NCBI RefSeq assembly: GCF_033568475.1
Contig: NW_027331831.1
Location: forward strand, 11,036,001-11,100,000
Source: Henckelia pumila
Lineage: Eukaryota > Streptophyta > Magnoliopsida > Lamiales > Gesneriaceae
Direction of reading: 5' to 3'
Length of the DNA stretch: 64,000 nucleotides
The notes below the pieces were generated by a model. It searched no databases. It was not told the origin of the DNA and saw nothing but the letters and a program-made list of their open reading frames with translations. Shown here piece by piece: positions 1 through 10,704 of the stretch; positions within the stretch are counted from its first letter, which is position 1, and each line of letters starts with the position of its first letter. The translations under genes and the position numbers were made by a program.

Positions 1-247
1 TACGCTTCTTCGTTCAATTTGTGTCGAATTCTCTTTGGCATATGTTGGTTTCTTCTATTTATGACGGTTTTTTCCTCAAATATTTCTTGTTTTTATTGAA
101 ACTGTGATGATCTTTTTTCGACACGTGCTGATTTTTGTTTGAATTATGCTGATTTTGAAGCAGTGCATGATAATCCAATGAAATCTATTAAAATATGCTG
201 CTTTTTGTTATGACTTATGACACACTGTTTTATTTTTTTAATTAAAA

Positions 248-367
248 ATGGTTAGAAAACTAGTAGGATCTGAGGTGAAAGCTAGTACCCGGGGGCCGTA
301 TGAGGAACTTAGCCGTAGCTCTGCTCCAATATTTCGAGAAGGACTAGGGAAAATGAGAATGAAGTGA
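248..367 (+). CDS. 39-codon ORF in left arm of foldback element, function unknown
   Basis: The ORF begins MVRKLVGSEVKAS and ends at a TGA at 365-367. I recognise no family. Its interest is that the mirrored ORF at 4044-4163 on the other strand has the same start, the same length and the same stop, with about 24 of 39 residues identical and no indel. The product is basic. It is followed by sequence that looks like a 3' untranslated region. It could be the last exon of a captured or ancestral element gene, since an AT-rich tract precedes it, but no acceptor site is obvious. Expression is unproven. Confidence 0.3.
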   Translation: MVRKLVGSEVKASTRGPYEELSRSSAPIFREGLGKMRMK

Positions 368-404
368 ACAATTTTGTTGGTGTAATTTGTACTGTACTTT
401 GATC

Positions 405-575
405 TGATGGATAACTAAGTTGATGAAGTTGGTATTGTATTTTGGTAGAATTGATGTTTAATTTTTATTTATAACTATGTTGATGAAGGTGATACTGTAT
501 TTTGGTGAAATGGATGTTTAATTTCAATTTATAACTACGTTGATGAAGTTGGATGTTTAATTTTGGAAGAATGAA
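405..575 (+). repeat. ~62-bp tandem repeat, 2.7 copies, left arm
   Basis: Three successive blocks start with ataacta(a/t/c)gttgatgaag and continue with a tattttggt..gatgtttaattt segment. The last copy is truncated. The array is mirrored in the right arm at about 3835-4010. Confidence 0.8.
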
Positions 576-599
576 AGTTTAATTTCTGTAGACTGGATG

Positions 600-1960
600 T
601 TTAATTCTTATTCCACAATTAGACGTATCGTTATACCTCATTTTCAAGCAAATGTACTACGTATCGTTACAAATGGTACTACGTTTCTGACCAAACACCA
701 AAACCAATGTAAAACATGTATGAAAGATGTAACAAATTTAACAAATTCTCATACCACAATTAAATGTTATTATACTTTATTTTCAAGCAAAAGTACTACG
801 TATAGTTATAAATGGTACCGCGTTTCTGATCACGCACCAATACCACAATGTAAAACATGCATGAAAGATGTACCAAATTTAACAAATTCATACCAAAATT
901 AGACGTTAATATACTTCATATTAAAGCAAAAATGTACTATGTATCGTTACAAATGGTAATGCGTTTCTGATCACGCACCAACACCACAATGTAAACCATG
1001 TATGAAAGATGTACCAAATTTAACAAATTCTCATACCACAATTAGACGTTATTATACTTCATGTTCAAGAAAAAATTACTATGTATCTTTACAAATGGTA
1101 CTGCGTTTCTGATCACGCACCAACACCATAATGTAAAATATGTATGGAAGATGTACCAAATTTAACAAATTTTCATACCGCAATTAGACGTTAATATACT
1201 TCATTTTCAACAAAAAAAAAAAAAAGTACTACGGATTGTTACAAATGATACTGCGTTTCTGATCACGCACCAACACCACAATGTAAAACATGTATGGAAG
1301 ATGTACCAAATTTAACAAGTTCTCATACTACAATTAGACATTATTATACTTCATTTTCAAGCAAAAGTACTACGTATCGTTACAAATTGTACTGTGTTTC
1401 TTATCACGCACCAACATCATAATGTAAAAATGTATGGAAGATGTAACAAATTTAACAGATTCTCATACCACAATTAGACGATATTATACTTTATTTTCAA
1501 GTAAAAGTACTACGTATCAATATAAATGGTACTGCATTTCTGACCACGCACCAACATCACAATGCAAAATATGTATGGAAGATGTGCCAAATATAACACA
1601 ATCTCATACTACAATTTGATATTATTATACTTTATTTGCAATCTAAAGTACTACGTATGGATATAAATGGTACTACGTTACCAACACCACAATGTAAAAT
1701 ATGTAAAGAAGATATACCAAATTTAACAAATTCTCATACCACAATTAGACCTTATTATACTTCATTTTTAAGCAAATGTACTATGTATCAATACAAATGA
1801 TATTGTGTTTTTTACCACGCATCAACACCACAATATAAAACATGTATGGAAAATGTACCAAATTTAATACATTCTCATACCACAATTATACGTTATTATA
1901 CTTTATTTTCTAGCTAATGTACTACGTATATAAATGGTACTGCGTTGCTGACCACTTCAT
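600..1960 (+). repeat. 141-bp tandem repeat array, left arm (about 9 units)
   Basis: The marker cacgcacca recurs at 831, 972, 1114, 1264, 1405 and 1546, giving spacings of 141, 142, 150, 141 and 141. The unit is 47 codons long, so a frame stays open across units. Where open it encodes a repeating peptide with the segments DVPNLTNSHTTIRRYYT, KSTTY, KWYCVSDHAPTPQCK and a CKTCM pair of cysteines. The longest open stretches here are at 597-902 and 1434-1619. Several units have small indels or stops; the 150-bp unit carries a poly-A expansion near 1212. Known minisatellites in foldback arms behave this way. Whether the peptide was ever made is unknown. Confidence 0.85.
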
Positions 1961-1974
1961 TTTCAAGCTAAATT

Positions 1975-2460
1975 ATTTTGATTTATACTACAAAATTAGA
2001 CATTTGATGTGTAAACATGTGTTAATCACCATTGATGATACAAAATTAGGACATTGGATGCATAGATAGAGTTGTTTTAACCATATATGTTAAAAACAAA
2101 CACATGTATATGTATCCATTGTATATGTTTGTAACATCTATGGTTAAAACAAATCTATCCATGCATCCAATGTCCTAATTTTGTATCATCAATGGTGATT
2201 AACACATGTTTACACATCAAATGCATAAACATGTTAATCATGATTGATTAACATGTTTATGAATTCTAATGTCTAATTTAGTAGCATCTATGGTGATTAA
2301 TAAACACATGTATATGTATACATTGTATATGTTTGTAATATATATGGTTAAAACAACTCTATCTATGCATCCAATGTCCTAATTTTGTATCATCAATGGT
2401 GATTAACACATGTTTACACATCAAATGTCTAATTGTAGTATAAATCAAAATACTTTAGCT
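1975..2460. repeat. Centre of the foldback: nested palindrome plus direct duplication
   Basis: The segment at about 1985-2093 (acatttgatgtgtaaacatg ... caccattgatgatacaaaat) returns inverted at about 2140-2220. The inverted half is then repeated directly at about 2290-2435, separated by a small palindromic piece around 2221-2260 (aacatgttaatcatgattgattaacatgtt). The right arm therefore carries one extra copy of the inner segment. Confidence 0.8.
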
Positions 2461-2479
2461 TGAAAATGAAGTGGTCATC

Positions 2480-3830
2480 AACGCAGTATCATTTATATCT
2501 ATACATAGTACTTTAGCTAGCAAATAAAGTATAATAACTTCTAATTGTGGTATGAAAATGTTTTAAATTTGGTACATATTTCATACATATTTTAGATTGT
2601 GGTGTTGGTGCGTGGTCAGAAACACAGTACCATTTGTATTGATACTTAGTACTTTTGCTTAAAAATAAAGTATAATAACGTCTAATTATGGTATAAGAAT
2701 TTTTTATATTTGGTACATCTTCCATACATGTTTTACATTGTGGTGTTGGTGCGTGGTCAGAAACGCAGTACCATTTATATATATACGTAGTACTTTAGCT
2801 AACAAATAAAGCATAATAACTTCAAATTGTGGTATGATAATTTGTTATATTTGGTACATCTTTCATACATGTTTTACATTGTGGTGTTGGTGTGTGGTCA
2901 GAAACACAGTACCATTTATATCTATACGTTGTAATTTAGCTAGCAAATAAAGTATAATAAGGTCAAATGGTGGTATGTGATTTTGTTATATTTGGTACAT
3001 CTTACAGACGTTTTACATTTTGGTATTGTTGTGTGGTCAGAAACGCAGTAATATTTGTATTGATACGTAGTACCTTTGCTTGAAAATGAAGTATAACAAC
3101 CTCTGATTGTGGTATGAGAATATGTTAAATTTCGTACATCTTCCATACATATTTTACATTGTGGTGTTGGTGCGTGGTTCAAAAACGGAGTATCATTTGT
3201 ATTGATACGTAGTACGTTTACTTGAAAATAAAGTATAATAACCTCTAATCGTGGTATGAGAATCTGTTAAATTTGGTATATCTTTCGTACATGTTTTACA
3301 TTGTGGTGTTGGTGCGTGATCAGAAACGCAGTACCATTTGTAACGATACATAATACTTTTTCTTGAAAATGAAGTATAATAACGTCTAATTGTAGTATGA
3401 GAATTTGTTAAATTTGGTACATCTTTCATACATGTTTTACATTGTGGCGTTGATGCGTGATCAGAAATACAGTACCATTTGTAACGATGCGTAGTACTTT
3501 TACTTGAAAATGAAGTATAATAACGTCTAATTATGGTATGAGAATTTGTTAAATTTGGTACATCTTCCATACATATTTTACATTGTGGTGTTGGTGCGTG
3601 ATAAAAAAATTCAATACCATTTGTAACGATACGTAATAATTTTTGGTTGAAAATAAAGTATAATAACATCTAATTGTGGTATGAGATTTTGTTAAATTTG
3701 GTACATCTTCCATATATATTTTACATTGGTGTTGGTGCTTGGTCAGAAACGCAGTACCATTTATAATGATACGCAGTACATTTGCTTGAAAATGAAGTAT
3801 AACGGTACGACTAATTATGGTATGAGAATT
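2480..3830 (-). repeat. 141-bp tandem repeat array, right arm (about 9-10 units)
   Basis: This is the reverse complement of the left-arm array; the marker tggtgcgtg(g/a)tcagaaa recurs about every 141 bp. On the minus strand the 47-codon frame is open for 158 codons at 3193-3669 (just over three units), and for shorter runs at 2940-3182 and 2513-2725. The open strand points from the outer end toward the centre in both arms, the same sense as the 39-codon ORFs. Units vary by scattered substitutions. Confidence 0.85.
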
Positions 3831-3834
3831 AAAA

Positions 3835-4010
3835 ATCTATTCTACCAAAATTAAACATCCAACTTCATCAACATAGTTATAAATGAAAATTAAACACACA
3901 TTTCACCAAAATACAGTACCACCTTCATTAACATAGTTATAAATAAAAATTAAACATCAATTCTACCAAAATACAGTACCAACTTCATCAACATAGTTAT
4001 CCGTACGATC
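3835..4010 (-). repeat. ~62-bp tandem repeat, right arm mirror
   Basis: Blocks containing acttcatcaacatagttat and aaattaaaca(t/c) repeat with a period near 62 bp. They are the reverse complement of the array at 405-575. Confidence 0.75.
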
Positions 4011-4043
4011 AAAGTACAGTACAAAATACACCAACAAAATTGT

Positions 4044-4163
4044 TCACTTAATTCTTATTTTCCTTAGTCCTTCCCAAAATACTGAGGCAGAGCAACGACT
4101 TGTTGTCTCATATGGCCTCCGGGTACTATCTTTCATCTCAGATCCTACTCGTTTTTGAACCAT
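4044..4163 (-). CDS. 39-codon ORF in right arm of foldback element, mirror of the left-arm ORF
   Basis: Read on the minus strand it begins MVQKRVGSEMKDS and stops at TGA (4044-4046), exactly 40 codons including the stop, like its partner at 248-367. The two peptides share the VGSE, PYE and IK-stop segments while the DNA differs at many sites. The frame has survived the divergence of the two arms. Many of the substitutions change the amino acid (R/Q, L/R, G/R), so selection is uncertain. No known domain. Confidence 0.3.
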   Translation of the reverse strand: MVQKRVGSEMKDSTRRPYETTSRCSASVFWEGLRKIRIK

Positions 4164-4440
4164 TCCTAAATAAAAAGCTAAAACAATGCGCAATAAGTCA
4201 TAACGAAAAGCAACATAATTTAATAGATTTCATCGGATTATCATGCAATGCTTCAAAATAAGCAAAATTAAAAAAATCAGCATAATTCAAAAAAAAAAAA
4301 AATCAGTACATGTCGAAAACAAATCATCACAATTTCATTAAAAACAATAAATATATGAGGAAATAACCGGCATAAATAGAAGAAACCAACATATGCCGAA
4401 TAGAATTCGGCACAAAGTGCACGAACAATCGCAAAAACAA

Positions 4441-5580
4441 ACAAAATTTTGACAAATATTTTATTTATATGATTTTGATTCTAATTTCAAGAAAAATTTT
4501 AGATTTCATCCAAGTATATATAATACATTTTTTAATGGAAATTCAAACTTCTTTCATCTCCTTCATTAAATAAGTGCTCATCTTCAATGGCGCAAACCCC
4601 TAATTTGATTCAAAAATCACAGTCGCATTCGCCAAATACCAATCAACTAAAATTCAAATCACCGCCCCAATGACCAATGCGACTATCAATATAGCAGTAC
4701 CATAAAACACACGCTATCGTAGTCGATTTCAAACAAAAATAACAAGAACCCATTAAACATTGCAGCAATAATAACTGTCAGAATGAGGGAAAAAGGAAAA
4801 CAAAATCGGCTTCATGAAGAAAAATAAAGGTAAGATTGGTTTATCCCCAACTCCCCCTCCAATATTTTTCAAGCTTTTTTTGTCCTTAATTTGGCAGTTT
4901 TGTTTTCTGGTAATTTTTGTTTATTGTTTGCATCAGTCAAAGTTCATTGTTTTGAGCCATTTCGATAAAACATCGTACTCATTCAAGTAAGAAGAATCAA
5001 CAGTGCATAATAATCCCAAAGCAACCCACATATCCATATGCACAACTATACACACACATATCTCAAAATCCATTATCGTAACCCTAGATCCCATTTTCTA
5101 CACCAAATTTCAATATCCAAAATCCTACTTTACAAATTAATAAGCACACAAAACACATAACATAAAAAATCAGAAATAGAGCAAACCGGGTTGAAAGCGA
5201 TTAATGGCGATTGAATACGGCGGCGCCGACAAGGAGCTATGGTAGTTGTTAGGGATCGGATCGAGAGCAGTGCAGGTAGGAAGAGAGAAGAGAGAATTTA
5301 TGATGAGTTTGAAGCGACGCAATGGAAATCAAATGGAGCAGATTTGGCAAAGTCGGACGGTGGATGATTTGGAGTAGAGATTTCTGTCTGTCATCGACGG
5401 CGAAAGAGGAGGGGAAGAGCGTGAGAATGAGGAAGGGTAGAGGAAAGAGAAACGAAGGGGATATAAAATAACGTTTAATGAGAAAAATAGTATATTATAT
5501 TTAAAAAATGAATAAAAATATGAAATAGGGAGTGAGGAAAAAGTGTTTATGTGCAGCAGGGAGTGTAGAATAAAAATCCC
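4441..5580. other. Outer flank of the foldback, no gene found
   Basis: AT-rich to about 5170, then a G-rich stretch 5190-5465 (ggcggcgccgac, gaggaggggaagagcg). On the minus strand this reads as pyrimidine-rich sequence like a plant promoter or 5' leader. No long ORF and no acceptable first exon could be tied to it. It may be captured host promoter sequence or the outer part of the element's right arm; the matching left part lies outside the window. Confidence 0.3.
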
Positions 5581-6486
5581 TTACATGGGTACTGATCTTC
5601 AAGTTTATTTTATGTGTAGGGATTTTTTCCCAATTTCCCCAAAAATATATGAGCATATATATACCCTCGTTAATAAATGTGGAACTTTGTGCCTGATTTC
5701 ACATTAATTTTGTCAGGTACCCTCTAAAATAAATAAGCAGAATGCAATTAAAACTACAAACAAACTGAAGTACTATTTCAACAAGGATGGTTTCAGATAG
5801 AGAATTATTCTAAACACAATAAATTGTCTTTAAAACTTAATTAGGAAATACCTACTAAACATAAGAATCGGCTTACAAGTCTGATTTTTCAATTTCTGTT
5901 TTCTCCTTTCCGAGCTCTCACCTTTCAGGTATGTTCACTTCGCTAGCTTTGAGTTTCAAACTCGAGATTTCATCTTAAATTTAAGATTTTAGATTCAGAT
6001 GATGTCAGATAACTATTAAGATGTCTCACATCGATTAGATAAAATTCCTCTGAGTTACATATATAGGTTTGGATAATTCTCTCCTTATACTAATTAACTT
6101 TTAAAGTTAAATTAGGTTCAAGTTCATCATCTTTAATCGACTATAAATCATTAAATCAACTAGTGTACATATGTACTTTATGTCACCAGAAATAGTTAAT
6201 ATAATGGAATTAATTACTTCACAGCCATGGATAATAAACAGAATATTCTTGACCACTTTTTTTATTCATGTACCATAGGGCACGATACTTATAATTTTTA
6301 AATATTACTAAAAACATTGTCTGTACTTAAAAATTAAAATATTTATGAAAACTGCCATAACGGGAATTTTCGGCCATTGTATTATACACCAATTTAATTT
6401 CGAATATTTAATTTTATGATGAATGCTTCAAAATATCTGCATAAAATTAAATAATTAGTCACAATGATTTGCAGTATATATATCAG
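5581..6486. other. Intergenic AT-rich DNA, possible LTR-like fragment at 6015-6140
   Basis: No gene is visible. The piece gatgtctcacatcgattaga followed by a tatataggttt segment and ctctccttatactaattaac resembles the conserved leader-like block found in many plant LTR/TRIM sequences that begin near 'cccacatcgg'. No second LTR, primer site or target duplication is seen, so the assignment is weak. Confidence 0.3.
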
Positions 6487-6769
6487 TGTTCTAAAAGGCG
6501 ATGCTTAGGCGCTAGGCGGTTGCCCACCGCCTCGCTTTCTTGGTAGGCTATGTCTCTAGGCATTTTCCGCCTAATCTTCCGCCTAGACGACGCTCAAGCC
6601 GCCTAGGCGGTTACTATTTTTTATAAAAAAAATTAAAAAAAAAACTAAAAAAAAGAGACGCAACACGAGAAACAAACATATATAGAAAAAAAAAAGAAGC
6701 GCAAAAAATAAAGTAAAAAAAAATTAAATCTCATATTACATATGAAGACTTGATATCTATTAATATCGA

Positions 6770-6800
<31 letters not shown>

Positions 6801-7011
6801 ATTACTATTAAAATTTTATAAGATTTTGGTAAAAAAACTAAAAACTATTATATTTTATAGTAAAACTCATGAATATTTCAAGTTATTTATTATTTAGGTT
6901 TTTTTTAAAAAAAACAGCCTAGGCCCCGTCTAGGCGGTCGCCTAAGCGGCTAGGCACTAGGCACTAGGCGGTGGGTCACCGTCCGCCTACCACATATCGC
7001 TTTTTAGAACA
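6487..7011. mobile_element. Non-autonomous hAT-like element with GCCTAGGCGG-rich ends
   Basis: Terminal inverted repeats TGTTCTAAAAGGCG (left) and TGTTCTAAAAAGCG (right, reversed) bound 525 bp. The subterminal regions carry many copies of ctaggcg/cgcctag on both strands, a subterminal pattern typical of hAT elements and well known in plant genomes. The core is AT-rich with no ORF and contains a (GTT)10 microsatellite at 6771-6800. The flanks are (AT)n, and an 8-bp target duplication could not be read unambiguously because the inverted repeat blends into tatatatca on both sides. Confidence 0.75.
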
Positions 7012-7093
7012 TTGATATATATATATATATATACACACACACACGATCAATTATTTAATCAAATATCACTGAACTATGGTGCCCAGTCATATT

Positions 7094-7771
7094 TGTCGTT
7101 TGTTTATCTTCGGATCTGGAACACTACAACTCAGCAACAGGAATGAAATCGAGGCGAGAGTATAACACTCTTTTCTCAAGACGAAATTCCCGGTTACAAA
7201 GTGCTAAATCGGTATCGGCAATCGTCTCTAAGATACAACGACTGTACTTATAAAGCAATTAAAGCACCACAATTACTTGATTTCAGCGAACTATTATGTG
7301 CAGAACTTTCAAATGATTAGAAGAGAGATTGTGCAGGAATATGTATGCAATTGTGTTTTGTATATGTTGTAATGCAGACATGGGATTGATTATATAGATA
7401 ATCAAAGGTTTGTGTCCAAATAACACGACCTTTCATAAAAAATGATACAACAGAAACCACATCTGTAATTATTTAGATGTGTATTGGAATGAATATATAT
7501 AATATAATAACTGTTATTCAATCCATACAAGAAAATGGACTCGAAGAGGTGCAACTCTCGGAGATAAACTGCTGCCTGCAAAGCCATGCAGCGCGGCTTC
7601 GCGCTCCAGCACACAAAACTGCATGTTGGAGCGCGCACTTTTTCTGCCTGGCTCTTTATTTTGGGCCAGGTGCGCTCGAGCGTGCAGAAATATGCGCTCG
7701 AGCGCACACCATTTTTTGTTTTTGTACGTTTCCAACTCTATTTTAACTATTTTCATTCAACTTTTTCAACA
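7094..7771 (-). repeat. 3' LTR of the copia element
   Basis: 678 bp, starting tgtcgtttgtttatcttcgg and ending tttttcaaca. It matches 10705-11409 along its length with scattered substitutions and small indels. It contains GC-rich blocks around 7590-7710 (cgctcgagcgcac) in otherwise AT-rich DNA. Confidence 0.92.
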
Positions 7772-8339
7772 ATATGAATGAAACTTATGCATGTATGCAG
7801 ACTCACTTGAAAATTCTTGCGAATTATTACCATATCAGGATAGGTAGCTCGTGGCTTTGAACCTTCCGTAGTAAAATACTGTCGGATTTACTTGTTGCAT
7901 AGTGACATGATGTCTTGAACTAGTTAACTTTCATGTAAACCAATTCAACAATATTTATATAATAATAATTCTAACATACTTAGTTCTCATGTTGTGTCCA
8001 TTTCGACCCTATACCATATCTTAGATTCATAAGTGTTTCTATCAAAGCGGTCATTACTTTGCACTTATATAAGTGATATCCTATCTAGAGTAACCTGCTT
8101 TACTCTACCTTATAGACATAGGAATTATTAAAAGATAACTTAACATCACCACATGTTGCAGGTCTATTATACTTGGATGTTCTAGGAATGAGCGGTTGTA
8201 AAGTCCAAGTACTCAAACTAATATTTATAACTTAGTTTTTCCATTGAACCAAGGTTTTGAAATCTCCAATTCACAATGTTGGGTTACCGCTATAAACATT
8301 TATTTTGTGGGGTTTAAGCTCATTCATCTTATTAATTTG

Positions 8340-8490
8340 TACATTTGATCTCTATTTATACCTTTAGTAAACGGATCCACTAGGTTTTCCTTTGACTTAA
8401 CATATTCAACGGAAATAACCCAATTTGAGATCAATTGTCTTATGGTATTATATCTCCGACGAATGTGTCGAGACTTACCATTGTACATAC
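8340..8490 (-). pseudogene. C-terminal remnant of copia RNase H and downstream leader of the 3' LTR
   Basis: Minus-strand translation of about 8368-8490 gives MYNGKSRHIRRRYNTIRQ followed by the signature VKSKENLVDPFTK, the end of the copia RNase H domain. A YKLIRRMSLSP-like tail follows near 8320. This shows that the element once had a complete pol and that the missing RT/RNase H portion was deleted. The rest down to the 3' LTR (7772-8320) is untranslated sequence with no further feature. Confidence 0.75.
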
Positions 8491-8544
8491 TAAGCATTCC
8501 TTGACTTTATGATCGTTCCCTCATTTAATTCAGAAATTGTTGAC

Positions 8545-9201
8545 TTATGCACTACTATTACATGCATATCCAATAAATATGCAGTAAATCATCTTAGACC
8601 CAATTTTTATTTGTTTGGGCTTTGTTACTTTTACTTTAGCCAAACACCTCCACACTTTGAGGTATTTGTAGGATGGTTGGCGACTTTTCCATAGTTCATA
8701 TGAAGTTTTATCCTTTCCTTTATGTGGTATCTTATTAAGAATGTGATTCGCTGAAAGTATCGCTTCGCCCCACATATTTTGAGGTAAGCCTGAATTGAGT
8801 AATAACGCATTCATCATTTCCTTTATAGTACGATTCTTGCGTTCGGCGATTCCATTGGATTGAGGTGAGTATGGTGTTGTAGTTTGATGAATTATGCCAG
8901 AATTTAAGTAGAATTTTTCAAACAGAGCAACATACTCTCCACCTCGATCACTTCGAATCATCTTGATCTTTGATCTTTGTTGATTCTCGATCTCATTCTT
9001 TTATGTTTTGAAAATTTCAAAAGTTTCATCTTTGCCTTTTAATAGGAATACCTTACAGTACCTTATGCAGTCATCAATAAATGTTATGAAATACTTGTTT
9101 TTACCTCGAGTTTGCACATATTTTAAATCGCATACATCAGTGTGTATCAACTCAAGTGGCATAGTACTTCTTGTCACAGATTGGAATGGTGATTTAGTCA
9201 T
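8545..9201 (-). pseudogene. Copia integrase core, broken by one stop
   Basis: Two ORFs in the same frame (9001-9201 and 8545-8961) are separated by a single TAA at 9001-9003. The core shows the first catalytic Asp in [10 protein letters not shown], the second in MIRSDRGGEY, and the Glu in the copia motif SPQSNGIAERKNRTI. It is followed by the usual WGEAILSANHILNKIP block. Integrase inserts the cDNA into the host genome. The C-terminal part ends abruptly at about 8545, where the internal deletion begins. Confidence 0.88.
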
Positions 9202-9920
9202 TTTTGCTTCAACACAAATCTCACTCTTATGTTGTGAATTTTTTTAAATGTAGGTATTGCATTTAAATTGACAAGTCTTTGCAAAGTGTTGAAGTTAACA
9301 TGTCCTAATCTTTCATGTCATAAACTAGAACTTTGAATCAAGTAAGCAGAATTATTAACTTTATTCTTCGTCTCTTGACGGATAACATTCATCACATTAA
9401 GTTTAAAGAGACCATTGTATTGGTACCCTTTACCAATGAAAAAACCAAATTTAGTTAAAACAAACTTGTCCGACTCAAATACAAGTTTAAAATCTGCCTT
9501 ACTTAATAGAGAACTAAAAACTAAGTTTTTGCGATTGTCTGGTACATGGAGAACATTCTTCAAAGTTATTTCTTTTCCGGAATTCATTTTCAGCACCAAA
9601 TTCCCTACTCCGATGACTCCAGAGGTTGTGGAGTTTCCTATAAATAGCTTCCTATCTCCAACTGTAGTGCAGGAGGAAAACATATCTTTTGATGCACAAA
9701 TATGGCTTGTAGAGCCAGTATCCACCCACCATTCACTTGGATTATCCACCAAGTTGGTCTCACAGATAACATCACTTAGATCAATATCAGAAACATCTAA
9801 AGGTACATACCTTTCTTCAACATTGTTGACTTGCCTTGGTTTCTGATTTTTTTTAGTCTTTCTTTGGAAGTCGGCAATCTCTCGCCATGTGATTCGATCG
9901 GTTTGCCACAGTTGTAGCAA
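9202..9920 (-). pseudogene. Copia protease and pre-integrase segment
   Basis: The 200-codon ORF at 9318-9920 contains the aspartic protease active site WWVDTGSTSHIC and the following copia signature LKNVLHVPDNRKNLVF. It ends shortly before the GAG-pre-integrase block (a CHxRLGH-like motif at about 9300, already degraded by stops). The protease would cleave the Gag-Pol polyprotein. It is out of frame with gag because of the small insertion at the zinc knuckle, so no full polyprotein can be made. Confidence 0.85.
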
Positions 9921-9925
9921 TTTTC

Positions 9926-10669
9926 TCAGAATTTCTTTGTATTCCCTTGTTTCTTTTCATTGTTAGGGAGCTTTCTCTTGTGGTTGTGACTTGATTCTGC
10001 TAGATTAGCTTTGGATTCATCTTCTAACTTCCTCTTGTGCGGTATGGATTTTGTTTTGCGGTTGTCTTCCTCAATTCGAAGTCTCACAATGAGTTCTTCG
10101 AGTTTTACCTCCTTGCGTTTGTGCTTGAGATAGTTTTTGAAATTTTTCCATGACGGCGGTAGCTTTTCAATAATGGATGCAACTTGGAAGGATTCATTGA
10201 CTTCCATTCCTTCGGCTAATAAGTAATGAATAATAATTTGAATTTCTTCAACCTGACTCATCACCATTTTGGTATCAATCATTTTGAAGTCAAGAAACTT
10301 TCCAACAACGAACTTCTTAATAACTGCATCCCCTGTCTCGTATTTCTTCTCCAAAGACTCCCACAATTCTCTTGCAGTTTTGACAGAACTATGGAGACTA
10401 TAAAGTGTGTCATCTAATCCATTCAGTATGTAATTTCTGCAGAGAAAGTCACTGTGATTCCAAGCATGAACTGCAGTACTTCGTTGTGTATCGGAGTCGC
10501 CTTTAGTGACAACAGGGGGATCCTCCTTGAGGAATTTTGATAGACTTAGTGTAGTCAAGTAGAACAACATTTTTTGTTGCCAACGTTTGAATTCGGCACC
10601 AGAAAATTTTGGTGGTTTTTCACCATGTGCAAGATTGGTAGCCAGCGGAGTGAACGACACGGTTGACAT
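9926..10669 (-). pseudogene. Copia gag (UBN2-type capsid), 247 codons
   Basis: The ORF starts MSTVSFTPLATNLAHGEKPP, followed by the copia gag signature FSGAEFKRWQQKM and a helical capsid region (ARELWESLEKKY, FKMIDTKMVMSQVEEIQ), ending in a basic tail. This is the capsid/nucleocapsid precursor that would package element RNA in cytoplasmic particles. The zinc knuckle expected after the basic tail lies at the start of the next segment. The first three residues of a CCHC knuckle (CYNCGK) are recognisable near 9900-9915, but a small insertion of about 4 nt near 9893-9900 destroys the second half and shifts the frame. The start is the first ATG, 36 bp inside the 5' LTR. Confidence 0.85.
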
Positions 10670-10704
10670 GTTTCAAAACAAACACACGGATTTCATCTTG
10701 CGAT

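Larger units (their letters stand above)
1..4440. mobile_element. Giant foldback (long inverted-repeat) element, left end cut by the window
   Basis: The first ~2.1 kb and the following ~2.3 kb are imperfect reverse complements. The sequence at 40-70 (ggcatatgttggtttcttct) reappears reversed at about 4380-4400, the segment at 248-367 reappears at 4044-4163, and the internal tandem repeats are mirrored about a centre near 2100-2200. Each arm reads, from outside in: AT-rich outer part, 39-codon ORF, ~62-bp tandem repeats, then ~9 copies of a 141-bp repeat. The left end runs off the window, so the terminus and target duplication cannot be seen. Such long-armed elements occur among Mutator-like and Foldback transposons. 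No transposase is visible, so it would be non-autonomous. The inverted-repeat structure is directly visible; the transposon class is inference. Confidence 0.8.

Noticed and set aside
7402-7777. Overlapping ORFs of 60-100 codons on both strands in the copia LTRs
   Set aside because: They lie in LTR sequence repeated at 10888-11493, change frame between the two LTRs and show no domain; they follow from the GC-rich palindromes.
10680-10704. Primer binding site next to the first copia 5' LTR
   Set aside because: The sequence next to the LTR on minus (atcgcaagatgaaatcc) does not match a tRNA 3' end that I can recognise, so none was annotated.
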